From assembly GCA_018340375.1 (NCBI GenBank), contig JAFFJZ010000009.1, positions 14,338,501-14,402,500 on the forward strand: a DNA stretch of 64,000 bases, given 5' to 3'. The position numbers were made by a program, and so were the translations under genes. Below the pieces are notes generated by a model that saw only the letters and a list, made by a program, of their open reading frames with translations, did no database searches and was not told the DNA's origin. Positions 48,100 to 59,840 of the stretch are shown here, one piece after another (the stretch's first letter is position 1; the number at the start of each line of letters is the position of its first letter). Source of the DNA: Gonatopus flavifemur (lineage: Eukaryota > Arthropoda > Insecta > Hymenoptera > Dryinidae).

Positions 48100-49386
48100 T
48101 TAGGTGTACAAATAAGTTTCCGCGGTTTGTCAAAAGATGGCCCCACCAGAAGGTTATGGAGAAATTGTCAGATGTAAAACGTAATATCCCAAGTTTAGTC
48201 ATCTGGCAACACCATAACCTTAAAGTACTAGTGATTCCGTATCAGCATCACGTAATTTTTTTCGTGCAAAAATGTCAAGTTTTATTCCGAATAAGCATCA
48301 TTTGCGGGAACTTTTGATTTACTTCTTTAATGTGAAAAAATCTGCAGCTGAGGCGCATCGATTGCTTCTAGAAGCATATGGTGAAGCTGCTTTAAGTGAG
48401 AGAAGTTGTCAGGAATGGTTTCAAAAGTTTAAGAACGGTGAGTTTGACGTTGAAGACAAAGAACGCAGTGGAAGGCCGAAAGTGTACGAAGACATGGAAT
48501 TAGAAGTACTATTGGAGGAAGATTCGTCCCAAACGCAAAAAGAACTTGCACTTACTCTACAAGTGACTCAACAAGCAATTTCACATCGTTTAAAATCGTT
48601 AGGAATGATTCAAAAACAAGGAAATTGGGTTCCATATGAACTAAAGCCGAGAGACGTTGAACGCCGATTATGCATGAGTGAAATGCTGCTTGCCAGGAAG
48701 AAAAAAAAAGAGTTTTTCGCATCGTATAGTCACTGGTGACGAAAAATGGATTCACTACAATAATCCAAAAAAGAGAAAGTCATGGGTTAAGCCCGGCGAA
48801 CCATCAACATCGACAGCTAAGCCGAATATTCATGGAAAAAAACTCATGCTGTGTATTTGGTGGGATCAGCTTGGTGTCGTGTATTATGAATTGCTGAAAC
48901 CAAGCGAAACCATTACTGGAGCTCTCTACCGAACACAATTGATGAGATTGAGTCGGGCACTTAAGGAAAAACGCGCCCATCACTACTCCAGACACGACAA
49001 AATTATTCTTTTACACGATAATGCTCGTCCACATGTTGCGGCGCCGGTAAAAACATACTTGGAAACACTCAACTGGGAAGTTTTACCCCACCCGCCGTAT
49101 TCACCAGACTTAGCCCCTTCTGATTATCACCTGTTCCGGTCGATGGCACATGGTCTGTCTGAGCAGCGCTTCACATCATATGAAGACACCAAAAATTGGG
49201 TAGATTTGTGGATAGCGTCAAAAGATGAAGAGTTTTTACGACGGGGTATCCGAATGTTGCCAGAAAGATGGGGAAAAGTAGTGGCAAATGATGGAAAATA
49301 CTTTGAATAAAACGTAATGTACTTTTCCTTTACAATAAATTCCTAATTTTTTATAAAAAACCGCGGAAACTTATTTGTACACCTAA
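48100..49386 (+). mobile_element. Mos1-like mariner element, 1287 bp
   Basis: Inverted ends ttaggtgtacaaataagttt and aaacttatttgtacacctaa, flanked by TA (48098-48099, 49387-49388). Both ends extend as perfect copies through ccgcggttt. Confidence 0.95.
48272..49310 (+). pseudogene. Mariner transposase (mauritiana-like) with one frameshift
   Basis: Starts MSSFIPNKHHLRELLIYFF, the same N-terminus type as Mos1; helix-turn-helix region about residues 1-115; WVPYEL linker; then a run of nine A (48701-48709) after which the frame moves. The first frame ends at 48737-48739; the second (read from within RKKKSF) carries HRIVTGDEKWIHY, ILLHDNARPH and YSPDLAPSDYHLF, the three catalytic Asp, with 34 residues between the last two, and ends NDGKYFE at 49310. 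Apart from this single-base change in the A-run, the gene looks complete at about 345 residues. The frameshift could be a real mutation or a homopolymer sequencing error. Confidence 0.92.
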
Positions 49387-49970
49387 TATTATTTTCAAAG
49401 TTTCTGAAAATCGATACATAAATCATTTTTCCTTGTTCTCGAATAGCTGTAGTGACTAATAAATTTTTGGTAGAAAATGTCGTCACTGCAGGCATTCTTA
49501 TATCTTTTTTTTTACTCACATGTCATGCACCAAAAGTGAACTAAAGGTCCATTTTGAAGCATAAATTCGTCGTAATAAGTCATAAAGTGCGATTTAAAGT
49601 TTAAATTTACTATTAAGTTACAACAACAGTAGTAATCCTGTTGCTGCAACAGGATTTGCCTCCTGTTGTTGCGACTTAATAGTAAATTTCATGGCTGCCT
49701 CCTGTTGCAGCTGCAGGAAAATCCTGTCGCTGCAACGGGAGTTTTTCCTGTTGCTGCAACATGACTGCCTCCTGTTGCAGCAACAGTAAATTTTTGTACG
49801 TGTAGGCATATAATATTTCAACATATCGCAAAAACGTGGTTTTCATTCCATGTTTGGAAAATTATGAAGTGATATCACAATATCATTCATGTACTTCACA
49901 AAAGAAATATTTGCGAAAATGATATTGTTCCAATGTTATGTGAATTGAGAATCATTACAATCAGGTTGTG

Positions 49971-50269
49971 CACGGAAAGACCGGGTCTATTAATATTTAG
50001 AAAGAATTTATCAACTTCTGGAAAAATGACTGTCAATTTGGGGAAAAAGAGGATCGCTCAAAAATATTCGTAGTGAGTCTACCAAAAATTCGTAGTCAAA
50101 ATATAAAAAGTTGATAGCTTCGTTGGTATTTCTCACAGTGAAACTATCAATTATTAATACATCGACTACGAATTTTTAGTAGACTCACTACGAATATTTT
50201 TCAGCGATCCTCGTTTTCCCTAACTTGACAGTCATTTTTCTAAATATTAATAGACCCGGTCTTTCTGTG
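49971..50269. mobile_element. 299-bp palindromic MITE
   Basis: Ends cacggaaagaccgggtctat and atagacccggtctttctgtg; arms of about 130 bp with ttcgtagtgagtctaccaaa / tagtagactcactacgaa. A diverged portion of the same family is at 35995-36110. Confidence 0.85.
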
Positions 50270-50315
50270 TGTGACATAGTGGATGTCAAAAGTCCGTTAA
50301 TAGTTTCAACAGAAA

Positions 50316-50739
50316 CCCAGACAGCACAGAAAGTTCTCTGAACGTTTTGAAAACATGCTCTTGGTTCTGCTTGTTTTGGTCTCCGGGAAGTAGGTTCTCC
50401 AAACGTTTAGAGTACCTGCATTTTGAATGCCCCTGAATACGTCTTCAACACATTCTTTTTATCTACTACGCGCTGCTCTCATAATTTGTTCCATCGTATT
50501 TTCATGAAAGTTAACCTTTGTAAACATGTGTGCAGCTTCGTACAACGTAATGAAAACCTTTATTGAACACGTTCCCAGAATGTCACACGGTACATATGAA
50601 TAGAACTACTCGGGACATTCGCACGTCACTGGGACATACATGTGACGTTCTTAGAACATCCTGAGACGTTATTTGCGCAGTCTCTGTGTAACCAAGTATG
50701 TTGTCTGAACGTTCAAAAGACCTCGCGGTGCTGTATGGG
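50316..50739. mobile_element. CCC-ended MITE with 2-bp duplication (AA), 424 bp
   Basis: Ends cccagacagcacagaaagtt and cgcggtgctgtatggg, flanked by AA (50314-50315, 50740-50741). The paralogous uninterrupted sequence caatggaaacatctttatat lies at 51086-51105, matching the joined flanks caacagaaatatctttatat. The interior has gaacgtt / aacgttc and gggaca boxes. Confidence 0.85.
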
Positions 50740-52124
50740 AATATCTTTATATAATGTTATTCCTGTTATTTGAGATTTTTCACTAAACAGAATGATAGAA
50801 GGAATATTTATGACAATATATATTCAGAAGGAAATACAGGGTTTCCACAGACCTGGAAAGTCAGGGAAATTGACTTTTGGTCATGGAAAGTCAGGGAACT
50901 TCATTTTTGGTCAGGGAAATCGTCCTGTGGTCAGAAAAAATTTCCAAAATTATCAAACAGATGTGCGGGGAAAAAGTATTTCTTTGAATCTAAGAAATTA
51001 TAATTTGGATCGGTTCGAATCAATATTTCTTTGACAAAAATATCGTTTCCATGTACAGTTATTGTCACAAGTCCGGTAAAAGTTCCAATGGAAACATCTT
51101 TATATAATATGTTATTGCTGTTATTTGAGGATTTGTAATTTATCGGGTGATAGAAGAAACATATATGATGGTATACAGTTGAAGACAAATTTTTTGAATT
51201 CATCAATAATAACGTATTGAAAAATATTTCCGTTAGAACTGTTACCGGACTCGTTAAAACAACTATATGTACAATCCGCTCTCTAAATAGTACCGTGGAC
51301 CTTTCTCTCACTCGAAAGTATTTTCTTGATAAAGTGAAAAAACACTGTTCATTACTATTCAGAGAGCGGATTGTAAATCAATGTATTATTCCAAAATAAC
51401 AGCGAATAATAAATTTTTTTACGTAACGAAGAAATATTCACTGTTTGCAAAGAAACCAGGTCCAAACGTCTATTTGAACTTATTCAAAGTACAATTTTTT
51501 AGATTCGAAGGAATACGTTTTTATGGAGGATGAAGTTCGGAAAATCTCAACATCATGATTTTTCCTCGAAGAAAAAAACACACGTGGGAAATGAAGATAT
51601 ATGAATAAATAGATGTGTTCAATGCGGATTGTTGGATATAAAAACAGATACCCTATTTCAAATACCAGACAGAACCGGGAAAAAAAGTTTTCAGTCGGAT
51701 TTTGATCGGTTTTTGTCCTATGCTAAATGATTTCAAATGTAACCTGGCAAGATTTTTATCGGAATTCGACAGGTTTCATCGGATTTTGTCTGGTTTGTAC
51801 ATCAAATGAGCACTGTTATACAAACTAGACAAAAGCACATGAATCCGATCAAATGCGAGTCAAGAGTGCATAAGGATCTGGTCTGGCATTTTTAGCAGGG
51901 TGATGAGTTTAGAGAATAAGAAGGATCACTTTATTTCCATAAGAGAAATCCCAACTGCTTGGGGTCCTTACAGTGAATGTTGAAATTCTCCAGATATTGA
52001 GGGTGTTTCATGGTTGATTTTTTCCCTAGGAAACAAATAGATCGTTCCAACCATTTTACGTGACTAATATTCACTTTATTAAATTGATCTTTAGATAAAA
52101 AAAAATTCAGGATCAATCACCCCA

Positions 52125-52306
52125 CATAGCACAGAAGTTCAAAAAGAATTCTTGAGACTCCATAATGAATTCTTTGAATCCCATTTGAACTCTGAAGGGG
52201 ATACGAGCGGCTGGGCTTTTCTGAATTTTTTCGAGACAAAGTACGCGAAAGAATTGGACCGCTCGTATCCCCTTAATGAACTCTTTTTGAACTGGTATGC
52301 TGTATA
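52125..52306. mobile_element. Degenerate CCC-type foldback
   Basis: Ends cccacatagcacagaagttc and gaactggtatgctgtatagg, inner pair ggggatacgagcggc / accgctcgtatcccc. Resembles 50316-50739, but the last G is lost and no exact dinucleotide duplication is seen. Confidence 0.55.
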
Positions 52307-52540
52307 GGAGAGAATCCTGCTCTGGTCTCAAAGTATTTGAAGACGGGTTACGTTCGTTGAATGTTTTTACCTGTTCACTGTTTTTATATTAATTTTATTT
52401 GAGGAGACGATTATTTCTGTTGTATATGTACTGTGAGTCTATGGCTTTCTTTTAAAAGGAGAATTTGTATTGACTTTGGTGCATTTTACTTTGGCACATG
52501 GAACATATGTTCATAATTATACATTATGCTCTACTGAAAC

Positions 52541-52914
52541 TAGTGTTGCCGCGATATTATCGTCGATAATTGAGGAATAATCGATTATCTCAATTCTTAC
52601 ACGTTCCTATGGAATATATAATCCACGAATCTTCGATTATGCTCATGATGAAACGGAATAATGAATGATTCCAGACTTGTACACAAAATAAACCAAGATA
52701 TGCTTCCATTTATCGTTACGATATATCGATAATTATCGTTACGATAGTGTAAGAATATTTTGATTTATTTTGTTTAAAAGACCAAGATGATCCATTATCC
52801 CGTTTCATTTCGTGCACAGTCGAAGATCTACGCGTCAAAAGTTCCATGAGAACCTGTCAAAATTAAGATAATCGATTATTTCTGAATTTCGACGATAATA
52901 TCGCGGCAACACTA
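52541..52914. mobile_element. hAT-like MITE, 374 bp, 8-bp duplication
   Basis: Ends tagtgttgccgcgatattat and ataatatcgcggcaacacta, flanked by actgaaac (52533-52540, 52915-52922). The arms run nearly to the centre (tatcgttacgata). A second, damaged copy is at 36470-36935. Confidence 0.93.
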
Positions 52915-53653
52915 ACTGAAACAGTTTTATTCATACTTTTACTCATTTAACATCAGATTGATAATTTATTTTTGTTCCAACTAAACGTATTGTACAATAA
53001 TTATTCTTGCTAAAATATGTGATATCAAGTTTTGAGTTCGGTTCTGAAATAAAAAGTGAAGTTTGTTTCATTATTCACATTTCATATGTGAATCAATTTT
53101 TGAATGTATTCTTTTATGTTTCTCCTACAATGAAGAAAATTCTGTTCTCTTGATTTTCTGTAAGAGAAAGTTCCAAAGTTTCAAGTTGAAGTTTTTGTCG
53201 AATCATTTATTTGTGACTGCAAGTATACCAAATCCTTATAAAAACAGTTTGAGTACATGTCTTTCATTTTTTCTTCTTTTTGATCTGATACTATATTTGA
53301 TGGTTACATGTGCGGTTTTAATTTCGTAATTTCGTAGTTTCGTTCATTACAGACAATCGACTATGTTTATATATTATTTACCTCTTCCTATACAACAAAA
53401 ATCTCTTGACGAAATCCTCAGGATATCCTAGGCATACTGCAACATCCCCAGGATTTCCTGAGGATGTCCCCAGAAGATTTGTGCCGTGTGAGTTACTACG
53501 CAGGCATTGTATCACCTTCCATGATTTGCATGTTGCCTATTTTCACAAATCAAATGGTCATGGAAATTCTCCAAAATAGGTCATGGAGAGTCAGGGAAAG
53601 TCAGGGAAACTCAGTTTGAAAATTTTGTGGGAACCCTGAAATATTTGAAATTA

Positions 53654-53967
53654 GGCTGTCTCTAGAGACACGTTGGCGTGTCTCCAATATCAGAATTCCC
53701 GACACGTCAAGTTTTTGAATTCACGTAGATATAGAAAATGCCTAAGGGATTCTCTACAGACACGCGAAATTTCTCGTGTATTGAGTTAAAAATTCGAGCA
53801 AGGCGAAAATTTTCGCGTCTCTCGATTTCCAAAACTTTGAGACACGGGCAATTTTGCCGGTCTGTAGAAAATCTCCAAAGAATCCACTATATCCACGGAA
53901 AATTGAATATCTGATGTGTCTCGAATTCGAAAGTTAGAGACAGATTAGCGTGTCTCTAGACAGAGCC
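53654..53967. mobile_element. 314-bp MITE with 9-bp duplication
   Basis: Ends ggctgtctctagagacacg and cgtgtctctagacagagcc, flanked by ttgaaatta (53645-53653, 53968-53976). The interior has further agacacg / cgtgtct pairs. Confidence 0.9.
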
Positions 53968-54268
53968 TTGAAATTAACAATAACAATATTTTTTGTTAGA
54001 ACTGTTAACGGATTTTTTCCATCGGCTGTATATGTGGCATATGCAATATTGGGTGAAAATTTCTGAAGTGAGCCCTTGGTTTCCGATGTTGTGAGGAAAA
54101 TTGGAACAAAGCATCGGAAGTGAATCTGCTATTTTGTCGGGCACATAACAAAACGTAACAAGTCAGTTTATAATTTCTTCATTTTTTCTGAATTTTCATT
54201 ATTTTGGAAGTTGTATAATCTTCCAAAATGAATTCTATGGATATAGCTATGCTTCAGGTGAACAATTT

Positions 54269-55929
54269 GCCAACAAACAAAAAGATATCTATTAGTATCC
54301 AAAAGATATCTCAAAATCATGGGAGATTTCTTGGAAGACTTTCGTAAATATATCTTTTCGACATCTAAAAAATGTCTTATGCAACAAATTTCAACAGGTT
54401 TTAGATATCTCAAAAAGGTCTTGCAAATGATGTTTTAGACACGCTGAAAAAGATATGTTTAAAATATGTGGAAGACATCTTCTAGATGGTTCCAAATGCT
54501 TTCGATTCTTTGAAGATATGTTTTAGATGTGTGGAAGACATCTAAAAGTTTAGATGCCTCAAGATATGTTTTTGATTCTTTTAGGGAACGTTTTGGATTT
54601 TTCCAAAATACTTTCAAGACATCCCCAGCAGCACAAAAGGATTACTAATGAGTTCTGCAAAAGGGACATTATCGTGACTTTTGCCCTTCTTATTTTGACA
54701 GTTCTTAACCCTCAATGCACACACTGGGTTAGAGTAACCCTGCTTGGTTTTCGAACTTGCCGCATTCGAAAGGCCGAAGGAATGGGGAGCTGAGGCTCTG
54801 GGGGAAAAAACTTACGTACGCCCTCTACAAATTCCCCGTTCGACATCCTCATAATCCTGTGAACAGCTGACCTAGAAGGTTCGTATTTCAGTAACAGGGT
54901 TAATTTCACCTAGTGTGTGTAGATAGGAAGGGAATCACCGAATTGTAGAAACTAAAAATGCGAATGGAAATGTTTAATTGAATCATTATTTGTTGTTCAC
55001 GTGTATATATTTCATGAAAAGTGAAGTATGTTTTTGGCAGACAACGAGATCCAAGTTAAAAATATAAAACGATGATGAGAATTCAACTTCCATCTCGATA
55101 GTGGTCATTTTGAGATCCACCATTTCTTATGGATATAAAAATGATTCTGATGACTGGAAATGGCAAAAACTGATTATAAACATTATTACACTCATGATTC
55201 CTTATGATAAAAGCACTTTGTTTATATTATTCAACTACATTTTTATTATAAAAACATTTCTCATAAAAACTTCGCTTTGAACCAAATTGAAGAATCGTTC
55301 AGTTTCATTTAGATGAATAAATATATATTTTTTATCAAACGGATGATGATATTAGTGATACTTTATGAAAGTTGAACTTTTCAGTTGTTCATCTATCATC
55401 CTCTAAATCGCTGTATCTTCTCTTATTCTTCAAACGTGACATTTTTCAAAACACACAATTATCGAAGAATTTTTCAACAATATATTCTCTTATTGTGAAA
55501 TATTTTTCGTCGGGGGGTATTTCAGGCTCTCTCATTCAAATTTTCTTCTTCCTTGAGTCTTCTCGTACAAATTGAAAACAAAACGTTCAAATCGATGAAT
55601 TTGAAGCTGAGAAACAAGTAAAAGAACATGCAGGGTTACGCTAACCCTTGTGTGTGTAAATGAGGACAAATTTGAAGTGTGTGCACTGAGAGTTAAGATG
55701 TGTAACAAATATAATTCAGAAACTTCCAACATGTCTTTTATACTATGCTGATTCGACATCTGAAAGATGTCTTTCAGAAGACATGTTTCTGACATTTCTT
55801 GAATATGTCTAAAAGATATCATTTCGATATTTTTTGAAGATATCTCTTTTGTGACGTCATTCAGATATCTAAAAGATATTTTTTTGATGTATCCAGAAGA
55901 TGTCTTCAAGACCTTTGGTATTTGTTGGG
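54269..55929. mobile_element. CCC-type foldback with 2-bp duplication (TT), nested piggyBac-like MITE
   Basis: Ends gccaacaaacaaaaagatat (first C changed to G) and ggtatttgttggg, flanked by TT (54267-54268, 55930-55931). Arms consist of aagatatctt / gaagacatct units (54280-54600, 55700-55920), the same unit as in 60962-63253. The piggyBac-like MITE splits it. Confidence 0.7.
54709..55692. mobile_element. piggyBac-like MITE, TTAA-flanked, 984 bp
   Basis: Ends ccctcaatgcacacac and gtgtgtgcactgagag, flanked by TTAA (54705-54708, 55693-55696). A second inner inverted pair gggttagagtaaccctg / cagggttacgctaaccc lies close to both ends, a subterminal repeat pattern known for piggyBac. No transposase; the 65-codon minus-strand frame at its left end is not recognisable. 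Confidence 0.85.
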
Positions 55930-55931
55930 TT

Positions 55932-57209
55932 GATACTAGATTTGTGAAAAATCGCGATCAGAAAGATTTGTTATCATAAAAATAACAATTCTTCAAAAAC
56001 ATGACTTGTTACGTTTTGTCTTGTAATCGACGATTTTGGCAAGAATTCCATTTGCTTTTTTAAAAAAAGAAATTGAAAATTTTCATACCTTCTTATTGAA
56101 AAATCATTTTTTCATAAACTATCTGTTGAAAATTGATGAGTATTTGGGAGAATAGTGAATATCAAATGTAATAAACAATGAAATGATCAAAAAAGAGCTC
56201 CTAAGCAGTACCAGGAAGAATTATGATGTCTGCAGGTTTGTGAAAGTGGGACTCCCACCAACGAAATTCTGGAATAAAACGACATGAAAATCATGTGCTG
56301 ATCATATGCTGATAACATGCTGATTATATTTTCGTGCTCCATTCATGGTTTTTGTACTCTTCTAATTTTTATAGAAAACTCAAAATCTGAGTGGGTGTGC
56401 TAACTTCATGTGAAGCTAGCACCTCCACCATATGAAACCGATATTAAATGATTGATTATCGAATGACGAAGGTGTCTAGTATTCGGGAATTTCGGAAAAT
56501 TCGGGGACTTTCGAGCTGTACGGGAAATGTTCCAAATGCCCCCCTCATGAAATATTTTATTTGGAATCATAAGGAATTTACAACCCGTATAGCACACGTG
56601 TTAGGCTCATGGGAGAAACGTATTTTTGGAAACATAGAGACATGCCATACATGTGTGAGATCAAGCCATCCATATTCTAGGCACATTATGCACATAGAAA
56701 TGTCCGCCAAGTGAACAGGATTCAAAAATATGGGAGGCATGTTCTGTGGGTCATCTCATCTGCGATTAGTTTCTGTGTAATGAGAGAAGTTGCACACTTC
56801 TGAAAGACTTTTGTCAACATATTCAATATATCTGATGCAGCATCAGAAGCATAATTCAGTCACAATTTTTTCTGGAAGAAGAATTATATTGTTGAATAGA
56901 TTTGCTCGTGTTGCATAAAACATCTTCCAAACATGTTTTGGAACTGCATAACTTCTAAATTGTGTTGACTCATAATATCTGACAAAAAACACTCCACTTC
57001 AATCTAATTGCAGTTCCATGAATATCAATAGTCTAGGAACGCAGGTGATTTTGAGGGTGGTCATTTGAACCACGTTCATATTTACGTGTATGTTAGATCT
57101 TCTCGTGTATATAACAAAACGATCTCCAACTGCCAAAGTTCAGGTGGGGGTGGGAGTATTAGAGTCGCCTCCACCTTGAAACCGGCAAAGTCAAATTAAT
57201 AGTAGCCCA
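55932..57209. other. Unassigned stretch with one transposon end
   Basis: Mostly AT-rich, no gene recognised. At 56471 gtgtctagtattcgggaatt is a lone, damaged end of the family of 35436-41343. Confidence 0.45.
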
Positions 57210-57330
57210 GCTGAAATTTGTTGCGTCATTTATTGATGATATTTAATGATCAACAATTACCTTCAGCTGGAAACATTCCGGGGGAAAATGCTTCAGCTGC
57301 GCATATAAACACCAGAAAAATCATCAAAAT
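57210..57330 (-). CDS. Possible small secreted peptide (low confidence)
   Basis: On the minus strand, FILMIFLVFICAAEAFSPGM is a typical hydrophobic signal segment with a small-residue cleavage site after AEA. It is followed by FPAE and a donor gtaatt (57255-57260); an acceptor atttcag 50 bp on (57211-57217) would join to AGLLLI and a stop. The only in-frame Met before the segment is within it (FILM), giving a very short signal, and a 50-bp intron is at the low limit. A second PAEG stretch (GPAEGYYPEAGSAEADFY) can be read about 130 bp upstream in another frame. It may be chance. No homologue recognised. Confidence 0.2.
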
Positions 57331-58299
57331 GAAATTCACAGTAGTCAAGGTGAAATTTATTCTGGTAATGGTTATTGAAGACTTTGTTATAAAAATCAGC
57401 TTCAGCTGAGCCTGCCTCAGGGTAATAACCTTCGGCTGGACCCATTCTGTCAGTGTAGCCAAGTGTAGGATTTTCGTTACTACCGTAGTATTATTTGGGA
57501 GTGATTTTGGGCAGTGGTATTTTCTTAGTATTTTCTGAAAAATAGTACTTTGGTCGTAATTTTTTGAGGAAAGTAGTATTTTTGTAATTGAGATGGAATT
57601 AGATGATGAAATGTACAAAGAATGAGTTATTAAAGAAAAGGAGAAATTCCAATTAAAAAAATAGCTTTCATGTTAATCAATTCCAAATCATAAAATTGCC
57701 GACTTCAGGGTCAGTTATTTGTTCTAAAGCGAATCAGAACACACATTATTAAAACATAACTGATTCAAAAGGATTATCAATAAGAACAATAATTACAGTC
57801 GATGAGCCGTTGCTCCGCGTCGAGCAATTCGAGACAGTGAGACGCACGCGAATCTCGCACAAATTACCACTCAAGAGAAGAAAAGCCGAAGCACAGGTTA
57901 TGCACTCGTAACAAATTAATAAAGCATAGAATAAAGAGACGAAAGCAATTTGAAGCCAAAAGCAGTTCCACACACACACTATCGCAAACAAAGAAAATTC
58001 TTCTCACTGCTCGAAACGCACAATAAGAAATTCAAGATGCTCGGACGAACGCTTCGCAACGACTGTCTTTGCCATGAAGCGAATTCAAAAATTTCACATC
58101 AATTCTTACAACTAATGCACACTCGCACGCTCACATACACAACTCTACTCACTCATAGGCGAGTACGAAAAGAGGACCTTATACAGGCTCAAACTCAATA
58201 CATATTCTGTTTCCAGAACAGTAATAATATTTTATATGAAAACAAAAACAAATCTCATTTCGTCAAATAAATCATTTTATCAAAATCCTTAGAACGAAG
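57331..58299. other. Unassigned stretch
   Basis: No gene recognised. 57790-58180 is GC-richer, with gcgagtac / gtactcgc-like and cactcgcac repeats; it might be part of a retroelement terminus, but no ends were found. Confidence 0.35.
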
Positions 58300-58884
58300 T
58301 TATTTTTCATAAATTTTATCATTGCACAGTCTAATCATTGTTTGTGTCGGATTGAATGTTCCACAATTTTCAGCTAGACCCTCTTGTATGTAAATGATCC
58401 GTTCAACTGATTCTATTGTTAATGTATTTCTATGTTTGGTTTTAATCGGGAACTTTCGAAAACACTCTTTCGCAATCAGCATTAAATACGGGTAAACAGA
58501 GCAATAAAAAAATGAGTTTACAAAGATGTTTGTAGGAGTGGTCGTGTGTAGATGTCATTTCCTTGGCTATTTTACCCCAAAAGACTTCACGAGATTGTGA
58601 GGTGTTTTCTCGCACAATCGTTGAAAGTTCTGAAGATACCTGTAAAGCCCGCCATTCTCTGTCTACAGATGCGATGAAATCAGCATCTTCTGAAAACAAA
58701 CTTGTAATTTCACATAGACTAGGAATACTTTCTGAAAGTATTGTCGCTAGATCCATGAATTTTAGCATCGGAAAAAGATTATTATCAAAAAGAAGTCTTG
58801 ATTTCAATTCAAAACACAGCCTTGTTAAGAATTTTTGGGAGGTTTCATAACACCGGAGAATATTAGATTGATCGTTTTTTTATC
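58300..58884 (-). pseudogene. hAT-type transposase, C-terminal fragment with frameshift
   Basis: The minus-strand frame contains CYETSQKFLTRLCFELKSRL, then SVDREWRALQV, HSYKHLCKLIFLLLCLPVFN and ADCERVFSKV. The LPVxNADxERVFSKV block is the hAT C-terminal dimerisation motif. Just after it, at about 58450, the frame shifts by one base and continues as KTKHRNTLTIESVERIIYI to a stop at 58300, the usual ending of the family. Upstream the frame is closed by a stop at about 58880, so the catalytic N-terminal two thirds are missing. It is a dead fragment; the partner element ends are not seen. Confidence 0.75.
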
Positions 58885-58990
58885 ATAAAATTTGTCGCGT
58901 TAACACCCAAATATATTTTATCCATAGGCAAAAAATTTACTTTTGATTCGGAATCTATATCTTTGACATTAGTATTCCTTATGTACAAAG

Positions 58991-59095
58991 CAGGGTTGCG
59001 ACAGGTCAGGCAAGTCAGTGAAGTCAGGGAAAAGTCAGGGAATTCAAAACTGGTCAGGGAAATCAGGAAAAAGTCAGGGAATTTCCCTGCCATAA
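58991..59095. mobile_element. Lone end of the CAGGGTTTCC family
   Basis: Starts cagggttgcgacaggtcagg, followed by four agtcagggaaa boxes as at 50837 and 53600. No second end. Confidence 0.6.
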
Positions 59096-59669
59096 CTAAC
59101 AGTTTCGTATTTAAGTGAAGTATTGAAATAGTCACGAGTCACAATGGAATTTTTTATCTCACTAAACTTCTCAAGTCATATCCTTTATTCTTAGAGAATT
59201 TCCACGCATTTTTCGATACAGATACTATAGATATGAGAAATAAAGAGCCAATTGAAACATGAAATACAAATCTACTTATTCGTAAATATGAACAAGTAAA
59301 TACAACGGCAAATCGTCATCTTTTTATATCAAATTAATTTTATTATTCATAAAAATTAGAATTATTTTTCATGAATTTTTCAATTCATTAACAAATTCTT
59401 TTCAAAATTTGGCTAAATTTGAAAATCCAACATTTGCATGGGGCGAAATAGATTATCATGGATATAAGAAATATTATACCAGTTAGTATATTCTTTTATT
59501 AAGCATGAGGACAAGCATCTAGATTATACCACTTACTATCTAGATATCAGTCAATAATAACTTCCGAGATATTTTATTAACCATTAAAATCTGGTTTACT
59601 ACTACAGTCAGACCTCTCTATATGCAACCTTTTCGCAGGGTGATTTGAAACGCCCGAACACCCTCAAAG
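59096..59669. other. Unassigned AT-rich stretch
   Basis: No gene. gtcagacctctctatatgca at 59608 looks like a damaged end of a pogo-type MITE. Confidence 0.4.
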
Positions 59670-59840
59670 TAGTGATGTCAGAATGGGGGGGGGGGGGCAA
59701 GGACCGTCGAGGCTACCCTCTCTCTGTTACACAAACGTACACAAAATTTGATTATGTGCGTACCAGAAGAGGACCGCAGGGTTAATGTAACGGACAGAGG
59801 GGAGTCTCGACGGTCCTTGCCCTTCATTCTGGCATCACTG
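59670..59840. mobile_element. hAT-like MITE, 171 bp
   Basis: Ends tagtgatgtcagaatg and cattctggcatcactg; flanks cctcaaag (59662-59669) and ccttaaag (59841-59848), an 8-bp duplication with one difference. Inner arms gcaaggaccgtcgaggct / gtctcgacggtccttgc. Contains a run of 13 G (59685-59697). Confidence 0.8.

Larger units (their letters stand above)
47491..49802. mobile_element. TA-flanked foldback with ctgttgctgcaacagg motifs, carrying a mariner
   Basis: Ends cacggaaaaaaatttactgt and acagtaaatttttgtacgtg, TA on both sides (47489-47490, 49803-49804). Both arms contain the self-complementary unit ctgttgctgcaacag several times (47506-47580 and 49620-49790). Without the mariner at 48100-49386 it is about 1.0 kb. 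A tac trinucleotide run lies near 47972-47988. Confidence 0.85.
50837..53638. mobile_element. Element with CAGGGTTTCC ends, 2.8 kb, with insertions
   Basis: Ends cagggtttccacagacctgg and ttttgtgggaaccctg, with repeated agtcagggaaa boxes next to both. Both flanks read aaata (50832-50836, 53639-53643). Lone end of the same family at 58991. The interior (51000-52120, 52920-53570) includes an inverted pair agagcggattgta (51361) / tacaatccgctct (51270) and no credible gene. Confidence 0.65.

Noticed and set aside
51660..51900. Inverted accagacag / tctggtctgg ends suggesting a MITE
   Set aside because: The match is short and no duplication was found.
53391..53490. Palindromic cctcaggat / atcctgagg segment
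   Set aside because: Too short and without clear ends; it may be a fragment of a foldback but cannot be supported.
54712..54909. Minus-strand 65-codon frame at the left end of the piggyBac-like MITE
   Set aside because: No recognisable transposase motif; the frame overlaps the inverted ends.
59685..59697. Run of 13 G as a possible G-quadruplex
   Set aside because: A single homopolymer inside a MITE; more likely slippage or a sequencing artefact.
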